Assembly (NCBI RefSeq): GCF_030936135.1
Contig: NC_082610.1
Span: forward strand, 21,958,428 to 22,022,427
Length of the DNA stretch: 64,000 nt
Direction of reading: 5' to 3'
DNA from: Gavia stellata
Lineage: Eukaryota > Chordata > Aves > Gaviiformes > Gaviidae
The notes under the pieces were generated by a model. It was not told where the DNA came from. It saw only the letters and a list, made by a program, of their open reading frames with translations, and searched no databases. This document shows, piece by piece, positions 1 through 10,836 of this stretch (the stretch's first letter is position 1; every line of letters begins with the position of its first letter). The translations under genes and the position numbers were made by a program.

Positions 1-990
1 TGGGCAAAGGCTCCGCAGGGCAAAATAATAATCCCATTTGCGTTATTGTGGGCCATAGTTATAGCAGAACACAGGAAATCCCATTGGGGAGCGGAGGCAT
101 TGTATAAACATTTGAGTCAGCGTATAGTTGCCCGGAACCTCTACACCACTGTTAAACAAGTGACACAGCAGTGTGAAATATGTTTGAAAAATAATCCTAA
201 GGTAAGCCCTAAAGTCCAACCCAGACAAATAGGAAAAGGAAACTGTCCAGGGTAGCAGTGGCAAATTGATTTCTCAGAACTTCCAAGAAAATGAGGGCTT
301 CGATATCTGCTGGTTCTAACAGACCCCTTTTCAGGCTTGCCAGAAGCATTCCCTTGCCGAACTAATAAGGCTAGGGAAGTAACTAAAGCACTACTACAAG
401 AAATAATACTCAGATTCAGGATTCCTGCAACAATCTCTGCGGATAGAGGACCACATTTCATTGCAAAAATTGTTCAGCAAGTTAGTAAACTCTTGGGAAT
501 AGATTGTCAGTTACATACCTCATATAGGCCACAAGCAAGTGGTCAAGTGGAAAAGATGAACCACTTAATCAAGTGACAGATTGTAAAATTAGGGCAGGAG
601 ACCAGATTGTCTTGGCCGCAATCATTATCTTTGGCACTCCTGAGGATTAGAACTAAGCCCAGAACTAAAGAGGGGTTGAGCCCTTTTCAAATACTGTACG
701 GGAGGCCGTATATTGTACAGGCGGGAACATCAACTCAGATTGGAGACAAAACGTTATCTGATTATATGATAAGCCTGCAAAAACAACTTAGGAACCAGAG
801 CCCGAGGTCTTGATGGGCCGGTGCATAATATTAAGCCTGGTGATTATGTGTATGTGAAGTCCTTTCCAGATTCACCTCTGAAACCGAAATGGGAAGGCCC
901 CTTCCTGGTGCTGCTGACATCCCATACAGCGATCAAGATTAAAGAGCAGACCTCGTGGGTGTGTCACACCAGAGTGGAGAAAGCCCCTAA
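1..990 (+). pseudogene. pol: ERV-C pol remnant: integrase
   Basis: Translation in one main frame gives a retroviral integrase: an N-terminal zinc-binding segment ending in CEICLKNN, then a core with the DDE triad seen as QIDFSEL (around 265), SADRGPHF (around 440) and GQVEKMNH (around 545). A C-terminal stretch follows, with the phrase LSPFQILYGRP (around 680). Integrase joins viral DNA to the host genome. The frame is broken by a TAG at 253, a TGA near 292, a TGA at 574 and a frame change after 810, so no functional enzyme can be made. It is cut at the left edge of the window. Its sequence is close to the integrase at 53171-54661, which supports a common class I ancestry. Confidence 0.88.
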
Positions 991-993
991 GCC

Positions 994-2971
994 ATGATGG
1001 GAATCGACAGGTATGGGACCATTGAAGCTTCACATTCAAAAGTGATGATATGGATTGTTATGACTCTGCTGAACTGTAACCACTGTTGGGAGTGGCCTTG
1101 GACAAACACTTATTTTGGGTATACAGGAAGCTCGGGAAAGGATCTAAACGGGTTGAATTTGGCAACTGTGGTAATATATAATAATAACATGACACTGCGA
1201 CCAACTAAATGGGAAAGAATAGATTTGGTCTATACCTGGACGATATGTAAAAGAAAGGAGGTTTGTTGGTATCCCTTCAATATAACTCAAACGGTGACCA
1301 TAGTATGTCTGGGGGCAACTCAAGAGGGGGCCCAAGCTCTAACTTTTAGATTTCGGTTGCAGACACCAGAGGAAACCACTACTCCCCCTGCCTACACCAC
1401 CCCGACTCAGGCTACTAAATCAAGTCTCACAGAGCCTGAGCAATTGGGACCATATGTGTATCCAACAGGACCATACGTAATTCAATATGTTGGTCAGCAA
1501 CAGGTAATGTCTAATCCAATATGGTCTCTTAAACGAGTGGAATTATTAATACAGAATGATATTTCCACCGTTCAACCAGCCTGTTCATCCTTTATAAGAA
1601 CCTTACACATAGGGTGGACATCATGGTTACATAAAAGGACCCTTCCTTCCCGAATGAGAAAAAGGAGACCTGTGATTAGTGCAGTAGGAACAGGACTGGG
1701 AGTTTTAAATAGTATAGATACTGAGATAATAAGGAACAAACTCGCAATGGTGACCAGTGATCTGAACAAAATACAGAACCCTTTAAGGTCTTGCCTCCTA
1801 ACTTTAGGAACCGGTCAATGGCTTACAGCAAATGTGTTACCACAGTGGGAAAAGCTTAATGAAAAGGACAATGAACTAATTATAAATGTATTAGACGTGG
1901 CTTAGACTAATCTTTCTACAGCACTTAGTTGTATCCAAGCTCAATTATGGATACAGACAATAGCAGCTGCAACCATTAGGAAAGGTGAAGATGGAGTCCT
2001 ACCAAAAGAAATCCAAAAGGTGATTTGGAATAATGCAATGGAATTTGAAAGGATATTCCAATCGTGGTGGCATTTGGTTAATTTTACCTTTGACCCTACT
2101 AACAACACAGCTACAGCTTTTGTACTAACAATATCTAAAGCTTTAGTATATAAAATATACCTGATTGTTGCGCTAGGATTAAATTACTATGGAACTGTTC
2201 TTTATCCCCTAGAACATAGGGTATGAGCTATGAAAAACAGGGATAAGTGTCAAACTACTGATGTCGAGGCCTGTGTCGTACGAGACCATCAAAGGGCAAG
2301 ATATTTGTCTTGACACTGAACAAAATGTTTGTCACTTTGAGGTGCATCCCAACGAGACCCTAAGAACCATCATAATTTACAGGGGTATGGGATGTGTTTG
2401 TCTGAGAAGTCAATGTGATTTTGTACAAGTAGATGATCAAATGGTGGACACGAGCAACCATTCAAATATTTGCATTTGTAACTTCATTAGTCTTACAGGA
2501 TGTGATTTTAACTACACAGCTCCTATTACTACTTATCAATTGCTACAATTTAATTATATGTTGATTCAGGATATACAGCCCACCCCTATTGGAATGAATC
2601 TCACTCTAATAAGAAAACTATTGCATCATAAAAATTTAAAAAGGTTTTTCAAACAAGTTGAAGAAAGTGGAAGAAAGACTTTAATTACTGTCCATCATGA
2701 TGCAGAGGAAACAGACCAAGTAGTGGAACGAGTGAAGTCAGATGGAGAGCACAATTGGTGGGATGTGTTTAGGGGTTATTCCCCGTCAGCTACCAAAATC
2801 TTAAACATAATGACCCACCTGATATTGGTGTTACTAATAGCTACGACAACATTAACAATAGTAAATCTTATCCTTTGGTGTAAACTCAAGGAACTTATTG
2901 GGCAAGTATGGACACTAAAAATAATGATGAAACATAACGAACCACTTTTAAAAGCAAAAGAATTTGCTTAG
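994..2971 (+). pseudogene. env: ERV-C env remnant
   Basis: The first ATG overlaps the end of pol. The surface part is short, about 220 residues with several N-glycosylation sites. A furin-type RKRR site near 1660-1671 is followed by a Gly/Ala-rich stretch (PVISAVGTGLGVL) that looks like a fusion peptide. The remaining 430 or so residues carry Cys-rich segments, the WWDVFRGYSPSA phrase near 2757 and a membrane anchor at about 2805-2875, and end in a short tail. A TAG at 1903, a TGA at 2224 and a frame change before 2261 kill the gene. No CX6CC motif typical of gammaretroviral TM is visible, so the envelope is of another type than the pol. Identification as env rests on position, cleavage site and anchor, and is firm; the exact env class is open. 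Confidence 0.85.
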
Positions 2972-2990
2972 GGGAAAGAAAAGGGGGGAG
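2972..2990 (+). other. Polypurine tract of ERV-C
   Basis: A run of purines (ggggaaagaaaaggggggag) sits immediately 5' of the LTR start. This is where plus-strand DNA priming occurs in retroviruses. Confidence 0.8.
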
Positions 2991-3535
2991 TGTTACAGGA
3001 CATCTTGAAAAACAAGGGTTAAAAGCAAGTAAGAAGAATGAGAAGAATGTAAAGAGGATGCTTCATAACAACTGCACCTGGCACTTAGACATATTAGAGA
3101 TAAAGACTGTCTTCACTAACTCTCTGCTAACTAGCAATAATGATTAGCACAAGGACGAATCATAGAAAAATGGAACAGACTGCCAAAATAGTGCCCTAGA
3201 GTTAACTCGTCTTATTATAATCTCATTATAACACTAAAGAACACACCTCCTAGCTAGAAAAGCCCCAACACAATTAAGCCCCCTACTCTCTGAGCATGCG
3301 TGGTGAATTAAAAGAGAACTGTAACTTTAGGATGAACTAAGAAAAGTATTAACCAATAGTTAATTCAGGGGTAGAACCAGTAGGCGTAACTAGCTTTGTC
3401 AACTGTTTTAAATACCTGTCATGATTTTAACCTGGTGTGGATGTTAGGAGGAGAAATCCCCTTGCACCCGGCGCTGCAATAAACATGCCTGCTTTATAAG
3501 TCTTTTGTGAGTTGTGAAGTTTGTTTCCGCGTGTC
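2991..3535 (+). mobile_element. LTR of ERV family C (3' LTR)
   Basis: It begins TGTTACAGGA and ends GTGTCA, 545 bp. It contains a TTTAAATA box near 3407 and an AATAAA signal at 3477-3482 followed by a CCTGCTTTAT/TTTGTGAGTTG GT-rich tail. A matching LTR in the same orientation is at 56495-57051, which fixes both ends. Confidence 0.88.
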
Positions 3536-4403
3536 ATTGCCCACTCGAAGGCCCTCGCACAGCACCGTTGTCTTCGCCAGGACAGGTATCCCAGCGACCA
3601 GGGTGAGTCTCTGTCCCCGTCTCCAGGGATACCCGAATTCCCTCGCTATGACGCGGTCCCAGACATGGCAGGAGGGGCGGCCAAGGGGGTGCGATGCCTC
3701 CGCCCGGCAGAGTCGCGGGTGGGTCCCGCAGGAGAGAGCTGCTTCCAGCACCGCGGGAAGCTCCCCCGGAGGGGCCTGGGGTCGCTGCCCGGCTGTGGCG
3801 GAGAGGCGTGGGCTGTGGCCAGGGCGAGCTGCCCCGCAGCCGGCCCAGCCCGCAGCGGGGCGGAGCGGCAGGTCTGGGTGCACCGAGGGGCTCCCCGGGG
3901 TGGGAAGCGCCCGGGCCGCGGAGAGACCCGCCGGCAGCTGCCGCCAGAGCCGCCGCGAGGCCGGGGCGTTGCCGGGGTGACGGCGGGCGGTCGCGTTGCC
4001 CCCCGGGCTGGCTCCAGAGGCGCGTTCGGGCGGTGCCGCCGCCCTCCTGGGAGGAGCTCGGCTGCAGTGCCCCGCCGGCAGAAAGCCGCGTCCTCTGCGC
4101 TCGCCAGACCGGCGGCGGCAGCCAGAGAGAGCCCCCCCCGAGAAGGGGCGGCCGCCCAGGCCTCGGGCTGCCAGGCGTGCCGGAGCCTGGGGCTGGTGCC
4201 GGCGGGCGGGAGCGAGAAGAGCTGCTGAGGGGTGACCCAGCGGAGCGTCTGCTCGGCCTGGTGGGAGAGCTGCAGGGGGAGGTAGGAATGTCGAGGGGCG
4301 TCGGGGGACCGAGACAGAGCTGGGCTGGGGGAACCGCGCACTGCCCTCCCCAAGACGGGAGCAGGAGCAGCCGCCGGCAAAAACCCGAGATCGAGGGGAT
4401 CCT
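3536..4403 (+). promoter_or_regulatory. CpG-rich 5' region of a CR1 LINE
   Basis: An extremely GC- and CpG-rich stretch with no convincing gene of its own runs straight into the CR1 ORF1 frame. Long ORFs appear in every frame only because stop codons are rare in such base composition. Position and composition fit an internal CR1 promoter/5' UTR, a part seldom kept because most CR1 copies are 5'-truncated. The LTR end at 3535 abuts it directly. Where the CR1 begins within this stretch cannot be fixed by eye. Confidence 0.55.
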
Positions 4404-5165
4404 GTGTCCTCCTCCCGCCAGGCCAAAGGTGGTAGCTTAGAGGAAAGGGGTGAACTGAGGGAAGCCCACGCCCGGGGCAGCAGGCGAACCCCCTCCGTGG
4501 CCCCCTCGCCCTCCCAGGTGCCTCTGTGCAAGAGGGTTGAGGCTCTGGCTGGGGAAGGCCAGTCAATGGACCATGGGGATGACGGTCCGTCCACGCCAGA
4601 GGTGCTGCCAAGGTCAGAAAGGCCTACCCCCTGTGTTGTGACCGCCTCCACGAGGAAGAAAAGGCGGGTTACGGTTGTAGGCGACTCCCTTCTGAGGGGA
4701 GCAGAGGGTCCAATATGCCGCACAGACCCTCCTCTTAGGGAAGTCTGCTGCCTCCCTGGGGCCCGGGCTAAGGACATCACTAGGAAACTTCCTAGCCTGG
4801 TACAGCCCTCGGACCGTTACCCGTTACTGCTCTTCCGTGTGGGTGGCGATGAAGCCACAACGCGTAGTGCAAGGGCAATCAAAAGAGACTTCAGGGCCTT
4901 GGGACGGCTGGTAAGGGAATCTGGAGCACAGGTTATTTTTTCCTCTTGCCTTCCAGTTGCGGGCACCATCAGTGGAAGAAACAGACAGACCCGGTCTATT
5001 AATACATGTCTCTGTGACTCCTGTCAACATCACAGTTTTGGGTTTTTTGATAATGGGATGGCTGACACGGCACCAGGCCAGCTGGTGTCGGATGGGATTT
5101 CTCAAAGGGGAAAGAGGGTCTTTGCTGCCGAGCTAGCGGGTCTCATTGACAGAGCTTTAAACTAG
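4404..5165 (+). CDS. CR1 LINE ORF1, SGNH/GDSL-esterase type
   Basis: The open frame runs from about 4404 (the frame opens without an ATG; the first ATG is at 4566) to TAG at 5163. The nucleophile motif VVGDSLLRG lies at about 4671-4697, followed by the ICRTDPPLREVCCLPGARA segment, the LLFRVGGDEA block, and a C-terminal block with ISQRGKRVFAAELAGLIDRAL. This is the esterase-type ORF1 known from CR1 elements, an RNA-binding accessory protein of the LINE. The frame is uninterrupted, which is unusual for CR1 copies. The final block looks slightly altered relative to the usual D-x-x-H catalytic pair: DGISQRG is seen with no His beside the Asp, so catalysis may be lost. ORF2 remnants follow after an inserted second CR1. 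Confidence 0.8.
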   Translation: MSSSRQAKGGSLEERGELREAHARGSRRTPSVAPSPSQVPLCKRVEALAGEGQSMDHGDDGPSTPEVLPRSERPTPCVVTASTRKKRRVTVVGDSLLRGAEGPICRTDPPLREVCCLPGARAKDITRKLPSLVQPSDRYPLLLFRVGGDEATTRSARAIKRDFRALGRLVRESGAQVIFSSCLPVAGTISGRNRQTRSINTCLCDSCQHHSFGFFDNGMADTAPGQLVSDGISQRGKRVFAAELAGLIDRALN

Positions 5166-5373
5166 ACTTGAAAGGGGAAGGAGATGATATCAGGCTTGCC
5201 CGTGACAAGCTGTGGGATGACACGCCAAAGTTAGCGGAACAGGGTGCTAGCGAGGGCCCTCAGCCTGTTGCTCTGAGACGTGCTGGGTACAGTGCAGCAG
5301 ACGTGAAGTCTTATGGAGATGAGCCGGGGGCTCCTGAGGTAATAGGAGCCAAGAGGGAAACGAATGAAATCAC
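5166..5373 (+). other. CR1 spacer between ORF1 and ORF2
   Basis: The sequence continues the CR1 element after ORF1. A short open frame (5168-5383) encodes residues such as VALRRAGYSAADVKSYG. It seems to be part of the ORF1-ORF2 linker and is cut by the inserted CR1 fragment. Confidence 0.5.
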
Positions 5374-5964
5374 AGAGTCATAGAATGTTTTGGGTTGGAA
5401 GGGTCCTTTTAAAGGTCATCTAGTCCAACCCCGCCCCTGCCATGAGCAGGGACATCTTCAACTAGGTCAGGTTGCTCAGAGCCCCGTCGAAGCTGACCTT
5501 GACTGTTTCAAGGGATGGGGCATCTACCACCTCTCTGGACAGCCTGTGCCAGTGCCTCACCACCCTCATTCTAAAACATTTCTTCCTCATGTCTAGTCTA
5601 AATCTACCCTCTTTTAGTTTAAAGACATTACCCCTTGTCCGATCGCTACAGGCCCTGTTAGAAGTCTCCCCCCATCTTTCTTATAAGCCCCCTTTAAGTA
5701 CTGAAAGGCCGCAAGAAGGTCTCCCCGGAGCCTTCTCTTCTCTAGGCTGAACAACCCCAACTCTCTCGGCCTTTCCTCATAGGAGATTTGTTCCTCTCTC
5801 TGATGATTTTTGTGGCCCTCCTCTGGACCTGCTCCAACAGGTCTGTGTCTTTCCTGTGCTGAGGACTCCAGAGCTGGACTCAGTATTCCAGTTGGGGTCT
5901 TGCCAGACCGGAGTAGAGGGGCAGAATCACCTCCCTTGACCTGCTGCTCACGCTTCTTTTAATA
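5374..5964 (-). mobile_element. CR1 LINE 3' fragment, inserted in reverse
   Basis: The left edge shows agtcatagaatg, the reverse complement of the CR1 3' terminal ATTCTATGA repeat. It continues with the conserved CR1 3' region (gggttggaagggtcctttt, then a run to gcttcttttaata). It is 5'-truncated, as most CR1 copies are. It lies between ORF1 and ORF2 of another CR1 in the opposite orientation, so it is a later, nested insertion. Confidence 0.9.
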
Positions 5965-5974
5965 CCTCAAAGGA

Positions 5975-6567
5975 ATTAATGTGTGTTCCTCTGAGGAGGT
6001 GACATGGCTGACAGCCCAGCTGAAGTGCCTCTGCACCAATGCATGGAGCATGGGCAACAAACAGGAGGAGTTGGAAGCCACCGTGCTGCTAGAAAGCTAT
6101 GACCTAATTGCCATTACTTAAAGCTGGTGGGAGGAACCCCATGACTGGAGTGGGGCTATGGATGGCTACAGGCTATTCAGAAGGGACAGGCAAGGAAGGA
6201 GGGGGTGAGGGCTTGCCCTCTATGTCAAGAAATTGATAGATTGTGAAGAGTTGTCTCTGGAGAATAGCCACGAGCAAGTTGAAAGCTTGTGGGTGAAATT
6301 AGAGACTGAGGAAACAAAGGTAACCTTATGGTTAGTGTCTACTACAGGCCACCGGATCAAGGGGAGCCTATTGATGAAGCCTTCTTGCTGCAGCTACAGG
6401 AGGCATCACACTCGCAGGCTCTCGTCCCGCTGACATCTGCTGGACACCACCCCGACATCTGCTGGAAAAGTAGCACGGCGAGCTGTAGGCGATGCAGGAG
6501 ACTCCCAGAGAGCACTGAGGATAACTTCTTAAGCCAGGTAATGGACAGCCTGTCGTGGATGGCATGA
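5975..6567 (+). pseudogene. CR1 LINE ORF2 remnant, endonuclease N-terminus
   Basis: Conceptual translation shows CR1 ORF2 starting with LKCLCTNAWSMGNKQEELEA, followed by YDLIAIT, GYRLFRRDRQG and, in another frame, VSVYYRPPDQGEPIDEAF. These are the APE-type endonuclease blocks. Several stops (for example after AIT near 6118) and frame changes break it. It ends abruptly near 6567 just before an LTR-like element; the reverse transcriptase part is absent. Confidence 0.8.
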
Positions 6568-6571
6568 TAGA

Positions 6572-7147
6572 TGCACTTCGCTCCTAAGAGAGAAGCAGCA
6601 ATATGTTTATTGATATCAAACCTTGTTAAATCGCTGTTTCATAGTAAATGTGACAGTGGTTTAACAAGATTTGATGGCAAGGGACACTTGATTATTTACT
6701 GCATAGAGGACAGGGTCAGACAGAACTGTTAGGGAGACCCTCCCACTGACTCACGAGGTTCAGAGAGGACCCCCTTTGCATTCTAAACTCCTTCCCTCGG
6801 AGGAGTCTAGGTGCAGCTGGATCCAGACTTAGTCTTGGACTTGGTCAACGGTTTATGTCTAAAGGATTATATGTGCACAAGCAATCAAAGGTATAATCTT
6901 ACTGAAGCTTACAAAGTTTAGCAAGCTATTAGTCACTTACCGAGGATCTGTTGCGGCAAGGATTCTCTCAACACCGAGGCGTAAGGTATCTCTGCAGCAG
7001 GCGTAACCTTGGGAGGCGTCACTGCTCAAGGGGAGATCCCATCATGCAGCCCGCTGCCGTGCAGGAGAGCTCAAAGTGCTCTTGGGCTGCTCACTATTTA
7101 TGGGGGTAAGATGACTGACTCCTAGTCATATTTGCATACTGACCACA
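6572..7147 (-). mobile_element. Probable solo LTR, family not recognised
   Basis: Read on the minus strand this has LTR architecture: TG start near 7147, an ATGCAAAT octamer near 7131, a CATAAATAG TATA-like box near 7097, an AATAAA signal near 6603-6608 and a CA end at 6572. The flanks taga and gaga could be an imperfect 4-bp target duplication. It lies where the CR1 ORF2 stops. No internal viral sequence is attached. Confidence 0.5.
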
Positions 7148-8194
7148 GAGATCTTAGTTTCTTTCTTCCAGATTTGGCTTGAGTGGGACATTGACCAGCG
7201 CTGTGGTTAGGTGGGTGCATTGCCCACGTCAGCCCTGGCCCTTGCTGGTGCCCCCTCGACAGCAGGATCCTCCCCAGGCCTGGTGTTCCACCCAGGCAGG
7301 GGCTCGACTCCCTCTTCCAGCTCCATCCTCACCTCTGTCAAGGAACATGACTGTGCAAGGTGGGAGCACGTGTCTGAGCAAACTTTGCAAAGTCTTCAGT
7401 TAGGATTGTACATATGGTGGGACCCCCGGGACAGGGGACCAGAGGCTTACATGGGCTCGCAGCGGGGCCAGGGTGCCCAGCAGCCTAAGGGACGAAACCA
7501 CATCTCTGCTGGTGGGCTCCCTGTGTGGAGCTGCCCCTGCCCCACGCAGATGTGCCCAGGCCGGCTGGGGCTGGGGAGCAGCACCAGTGGGGCCTGTGTT
7601 AGTGGGCAAGGGTCCGATGGGCCAGCCAGAGCCCTCTGCTACACTCTGTCCCTCTGCTCTGCCCCTTTAAGATCCCCCTGACATTCCCCAGTTGTCCCCC
7701 AGTGCCCCTCTTCGGCCCCCTGCCCACATCCCTGTAAAATTCTGTGCCTCCCTTGGTTCCCTGCACCCACCCTTCAGTGACCCCTACTCCCCCCAGTGCC
7801 CCCTTTTCCCCTGCTACTGCCCCACTGTGTCCCCGGGTAAGTGCCGTGGGGGGGTCTCAGAGTGGCAGGACACCGTGGGGCAAAGCCTGCTGTGGTGGTA
7901 TGGTCAGGGCTGTCCTGGGCTGTTCCCTGTGCCAGCCCTTGCTGGTGCCAGAGGTGGTCATGCTGTGGTGGGAGGAGTAGCAAGGGGATCCTCCCATGGG
8001 CAGTGGGAGGGCACGGCAAGGCCCCAGGACGCCATGGGGAGACCCCTGCTCTGGGGTCTGTCCCGGCATGACTGCGTTGTGCTCAGCCCGGAAAGATCCA
8101 AGAGGGGCCATGCAGCTGGCAGCCCCCAGCCTCTGTGTCACCCACATGTGGTCCCACCAAGCACAAGGGTGCCATCAGGAAAAAAAGATACACT
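7148..8194. other. Unassigned GC-rich stretch
   Basis: About 1 kb of GC-rich sequence with many overlapping short open frames on both strands and no recognisable protein motif. It lies downstream of the MROH gene 3' end. I see no gene or known repeat in it. Confidence 0.4.
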
Positions 8195-8309
8195 GCCCAT
8201 TAGGCATCTTGTGCTGAGCTTTATTTAATTAACTCCTTGGTGCTGGCTGGGGCCAGGTATCGCGGAGAGACTCCTCTAGCGCCTTCCTCACTTGCGGGTC
8301 CTTCTTGTC
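8195..8309 (-). other. Terminal exon of the MROH gene with poly(A) signal
   Basis: After a good acceptor (tctctcggggctgcag) the frame reads DKKDPQVRKALEESLRDTWP and ends in TAA at 8231-8229. An AATAAA on the minus strand at 8225-8220 begins only four bases after the stop, so the 3' UTR is very short. If the preceding exon (ending phase 2) is spliced directly to this one, the frame differs and stops after seven codons. Either an unseen exon restores the frame or the gene's end is broken. Confidence 0.6.
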
Positions 8310-10783
8310 CTGCAGCCCCGAGAGAGCTGGCACGACACAGGCAGTGCCGTGGGGACCTGGTCCCAGCCAGGTATTCCCCTGGCCGCTCTGCTCCAGGGAC
8401 CTTTTCTCCAGGGATCTTCCCACAAAAAAAGACATCCCAAGGAGCAGGATCTCACTAAAACCCTCTGAACCCTTCCTTCCCCACCCCCTGCCTTATCTCA
8501 GCAAAGAAAGCTGTAGCTGTCACCCGCAGCTTAACTGAGCAGGAACCCAGCAATGGCAAGAGGCTGTTCACCAGAGAGGGGGAGACGAGCCCAGCCTGGA
8601 GCAGGACGCTGCGCAGGGGACACAAGCGAGGGACACACAGTTACCCAGGAAGGTCACAGGCCAGGTCGCCAGAATTCACATGCACCGATGCAGACACTAT
8701 TCTTTAGCTCAGGACGGCTTCCCAGGCACACCAGAAGGGTCCCGGCAGGCATTTGCCTGGGCACAGCCCCGCAGGAAGCAGCCAGGTGCATCCCTAGGGC
8801 TCTTACCTGGTCAGGAGATGCACACCCTCAGGGTGAGCCAGGGGGTCTTCCAGGCGAGCCCACTCTGCCTGATGCATGAGCAGCTGCATCCATTTCTGCG
8901 CCATGCATTTGCCTAGCACCAACTCTATAGCTGAAAGGAAAATCCTGGCAGAAGAAACAAAACACAAAATAAACAAACACCAGCGAAACAAAACAAATCA
9001 CAATAACACCACCACCACAAACCCCAAGAAATCTCAAACTGCAGCAGGTTACAGGAAGACTTATCTTTAGCAGAGCTAAATACCCCTGAAACGATGCTTC
9101 AGAGCCTTCAAGACTGCAGCTAACGACACTGGCATTTTTGTCATGCCGCAAACCCACTGAAGCCAAAGAAAACCCATGCTCCTAGGCTTACTCCATGCCC
9201 AATACTTGCCAAGGCAACACCCAATACCTCTTCCCACCAGCATTTTGTGAAGAATGGCACCAATGCCCACAAGAGCCTCTGCTCCCAGCAGGGGCCCATG
9301 GAGGGAGTGCAATGCTGGTGTGCATGCAAGGGTATGTGGGAGGCAAGATGACAGCTGTCTGCAGCATGAGCTGCCTAAGACCTTCCTGCTTGGGAGCTAG
9401 AGTTTCCTCATGAAGGAGCAGAAATAAAACCACGACGACCGGTTTGCACATCTAGGAAGCGGGGCAGGCCAAGCACTCCCTCAGCCCCATAAAGGCATGT
9501 GCCTTGGCGAGGGGAACCAAAGCCAGCCCCTCCATCTGCCCCTTCGGCTCCTTACCTGCATGGCTTCTCCTCAAGCACCTGGCCCTCGAGGAACAGTTGT
9601 CTCCAGCCGCTCCTGGGGGAAAGGAGCCTCTCCTCACCCAGGGTTTCACTGGCCCACCTCAGGAGACTGGGAAGGAGGTGGGGAAGCAGCTGCCTGAGCT
9701 CCTCCGTGCTCCTCAGGGCAAGCACCACTTCAGAGATGGCACGGGTGATCTGCAGAGAAACGTGACCAAGAAGCCCCTCTTCAGGCAAGGCCTTTTCCCA
9801 CCAGCCTGGTTCCCCTGCCTGCCTGGGGCAGGGGGGTTACTGTCCGCAGCTGTCACTTCTGAGCCACCTTACAGCTCAGGAGCACAAGACTGTCCCGGTT
9901 CCCCACACTGCTTGAGGCCGGCCCAGCACAGTGCCCTGGGAATCTCCAGGGGCATCTGCAAAGGGCGCCTGACTCCCTCGGCCGAAGTATGAGGTAGCAG
10001 GTACAAAGCTGCAGAAATGTGTTTGCCGTTGAACGTACCGTCAGAGTCTCCAGAGCAGTCTGATGGTTGTGCCACTCCCAAGCGGAAAAGTGAGTCCACA
10101 GGTGGTTGTTTCTTGCTCTGTTTAGTTTCTCCACTAAGCACCTCAGGACCTGAATCCCAATGGTGCTTCTCCCCAGGCTCCTCCACAGCTCCACTGTGTC
10201 ACTGCAAGGGAAGAGACGTTCATCCCTGAGCCTGTATCCTTGCAGTCCTGCAGTGCCCTCAACCCTCCTCATATGCAATGGGGCTTAAAACGCCCCACTC
10301 ATGGCAGAGACACAAGCATGCAGTCTTGCAACACTCAAGACTGTTCAGGCAGGAAAAAAAGACCTGCTTCTCAACCAGACCCCCCCCAGCGCACGCAAGC
10401 TGCAGGGTTTCTGTTTGACTACAGCAGAGAAGTGGGTAGTGCACATACCTGTCCATGGGCGGACCTTTCCGGAGGAGGCTGCTGATGAGGGGCTCCTGGT
10501 GAAAGCGGGCAAGGAGAAACACCGCCCGGAGCAGGAAGGGCCTGTGGGTGCTCTGCTGCATGTAGGTGCAAAGGGTGTTCAGGATTTTTGGCACCTGAAT
10601 GGAAGAAGAGACAGAAGGGCTCAGTGCATCCTTTACCCCCTCCTGTGGGGCCCAGACACACGCATTCAGCATATGAGCAGTGCCTGCTCCCTTGACACAG
10701 AGTCCAGACCTAGCTCGAAACCTCACCCCTTCCACCCTGCCTGACCCTGGCTCACGTCTGGAGCTGAGCGTGCTCTTGGCAAT

Positions 10784-10836
10784 TATGCGCGTACACGCGC
10801 GCACACACATGCATGCACTCACACGCACAGACTCAG
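10784..10836. repeat. CA/TG-rich dinucleotide tract
   Basis: An imperfect alternating purine-pyrimidine run (acgcgcgcacacacatgcatgc and on) within an MROH intron; a simple-sequence microsatellite with Z-DNA-prone composition. Confidence 0.7.

Larger units (their letters stand above)
1..3535 (+). mobile_element. ERV family C, 3' part of a provirus
   Basis: The window opens inside the integrase region of a class I-like endogenous retrovirus and continues through env to a purine-rich tract and a 3' LTR. The 5' LTR, gag, protease and RT lie outside the window or are lost. All coding parts have stops or frameshifts, so the copy is dead. Its LTR is related to those at 56495-57051 and about 61740-62381, so the family is present at least three times here. 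The env type is shared with the family-A element at 45922-47142. Confidence 0.9.

Noticed and set aside
3494-4780. 428-codon open frame on the minus strand
   Set aside because: It lies opposite a CpG-rich CR1 5' region and ORF1; stops are rare in all frames of such composition and no motif is seen.
7692-8228. 178-codon plus-strand frame
   Set aside because: Proline/serine-rich low-complexity translation of GC-rich DNA, overlapped by many others, with no motif.
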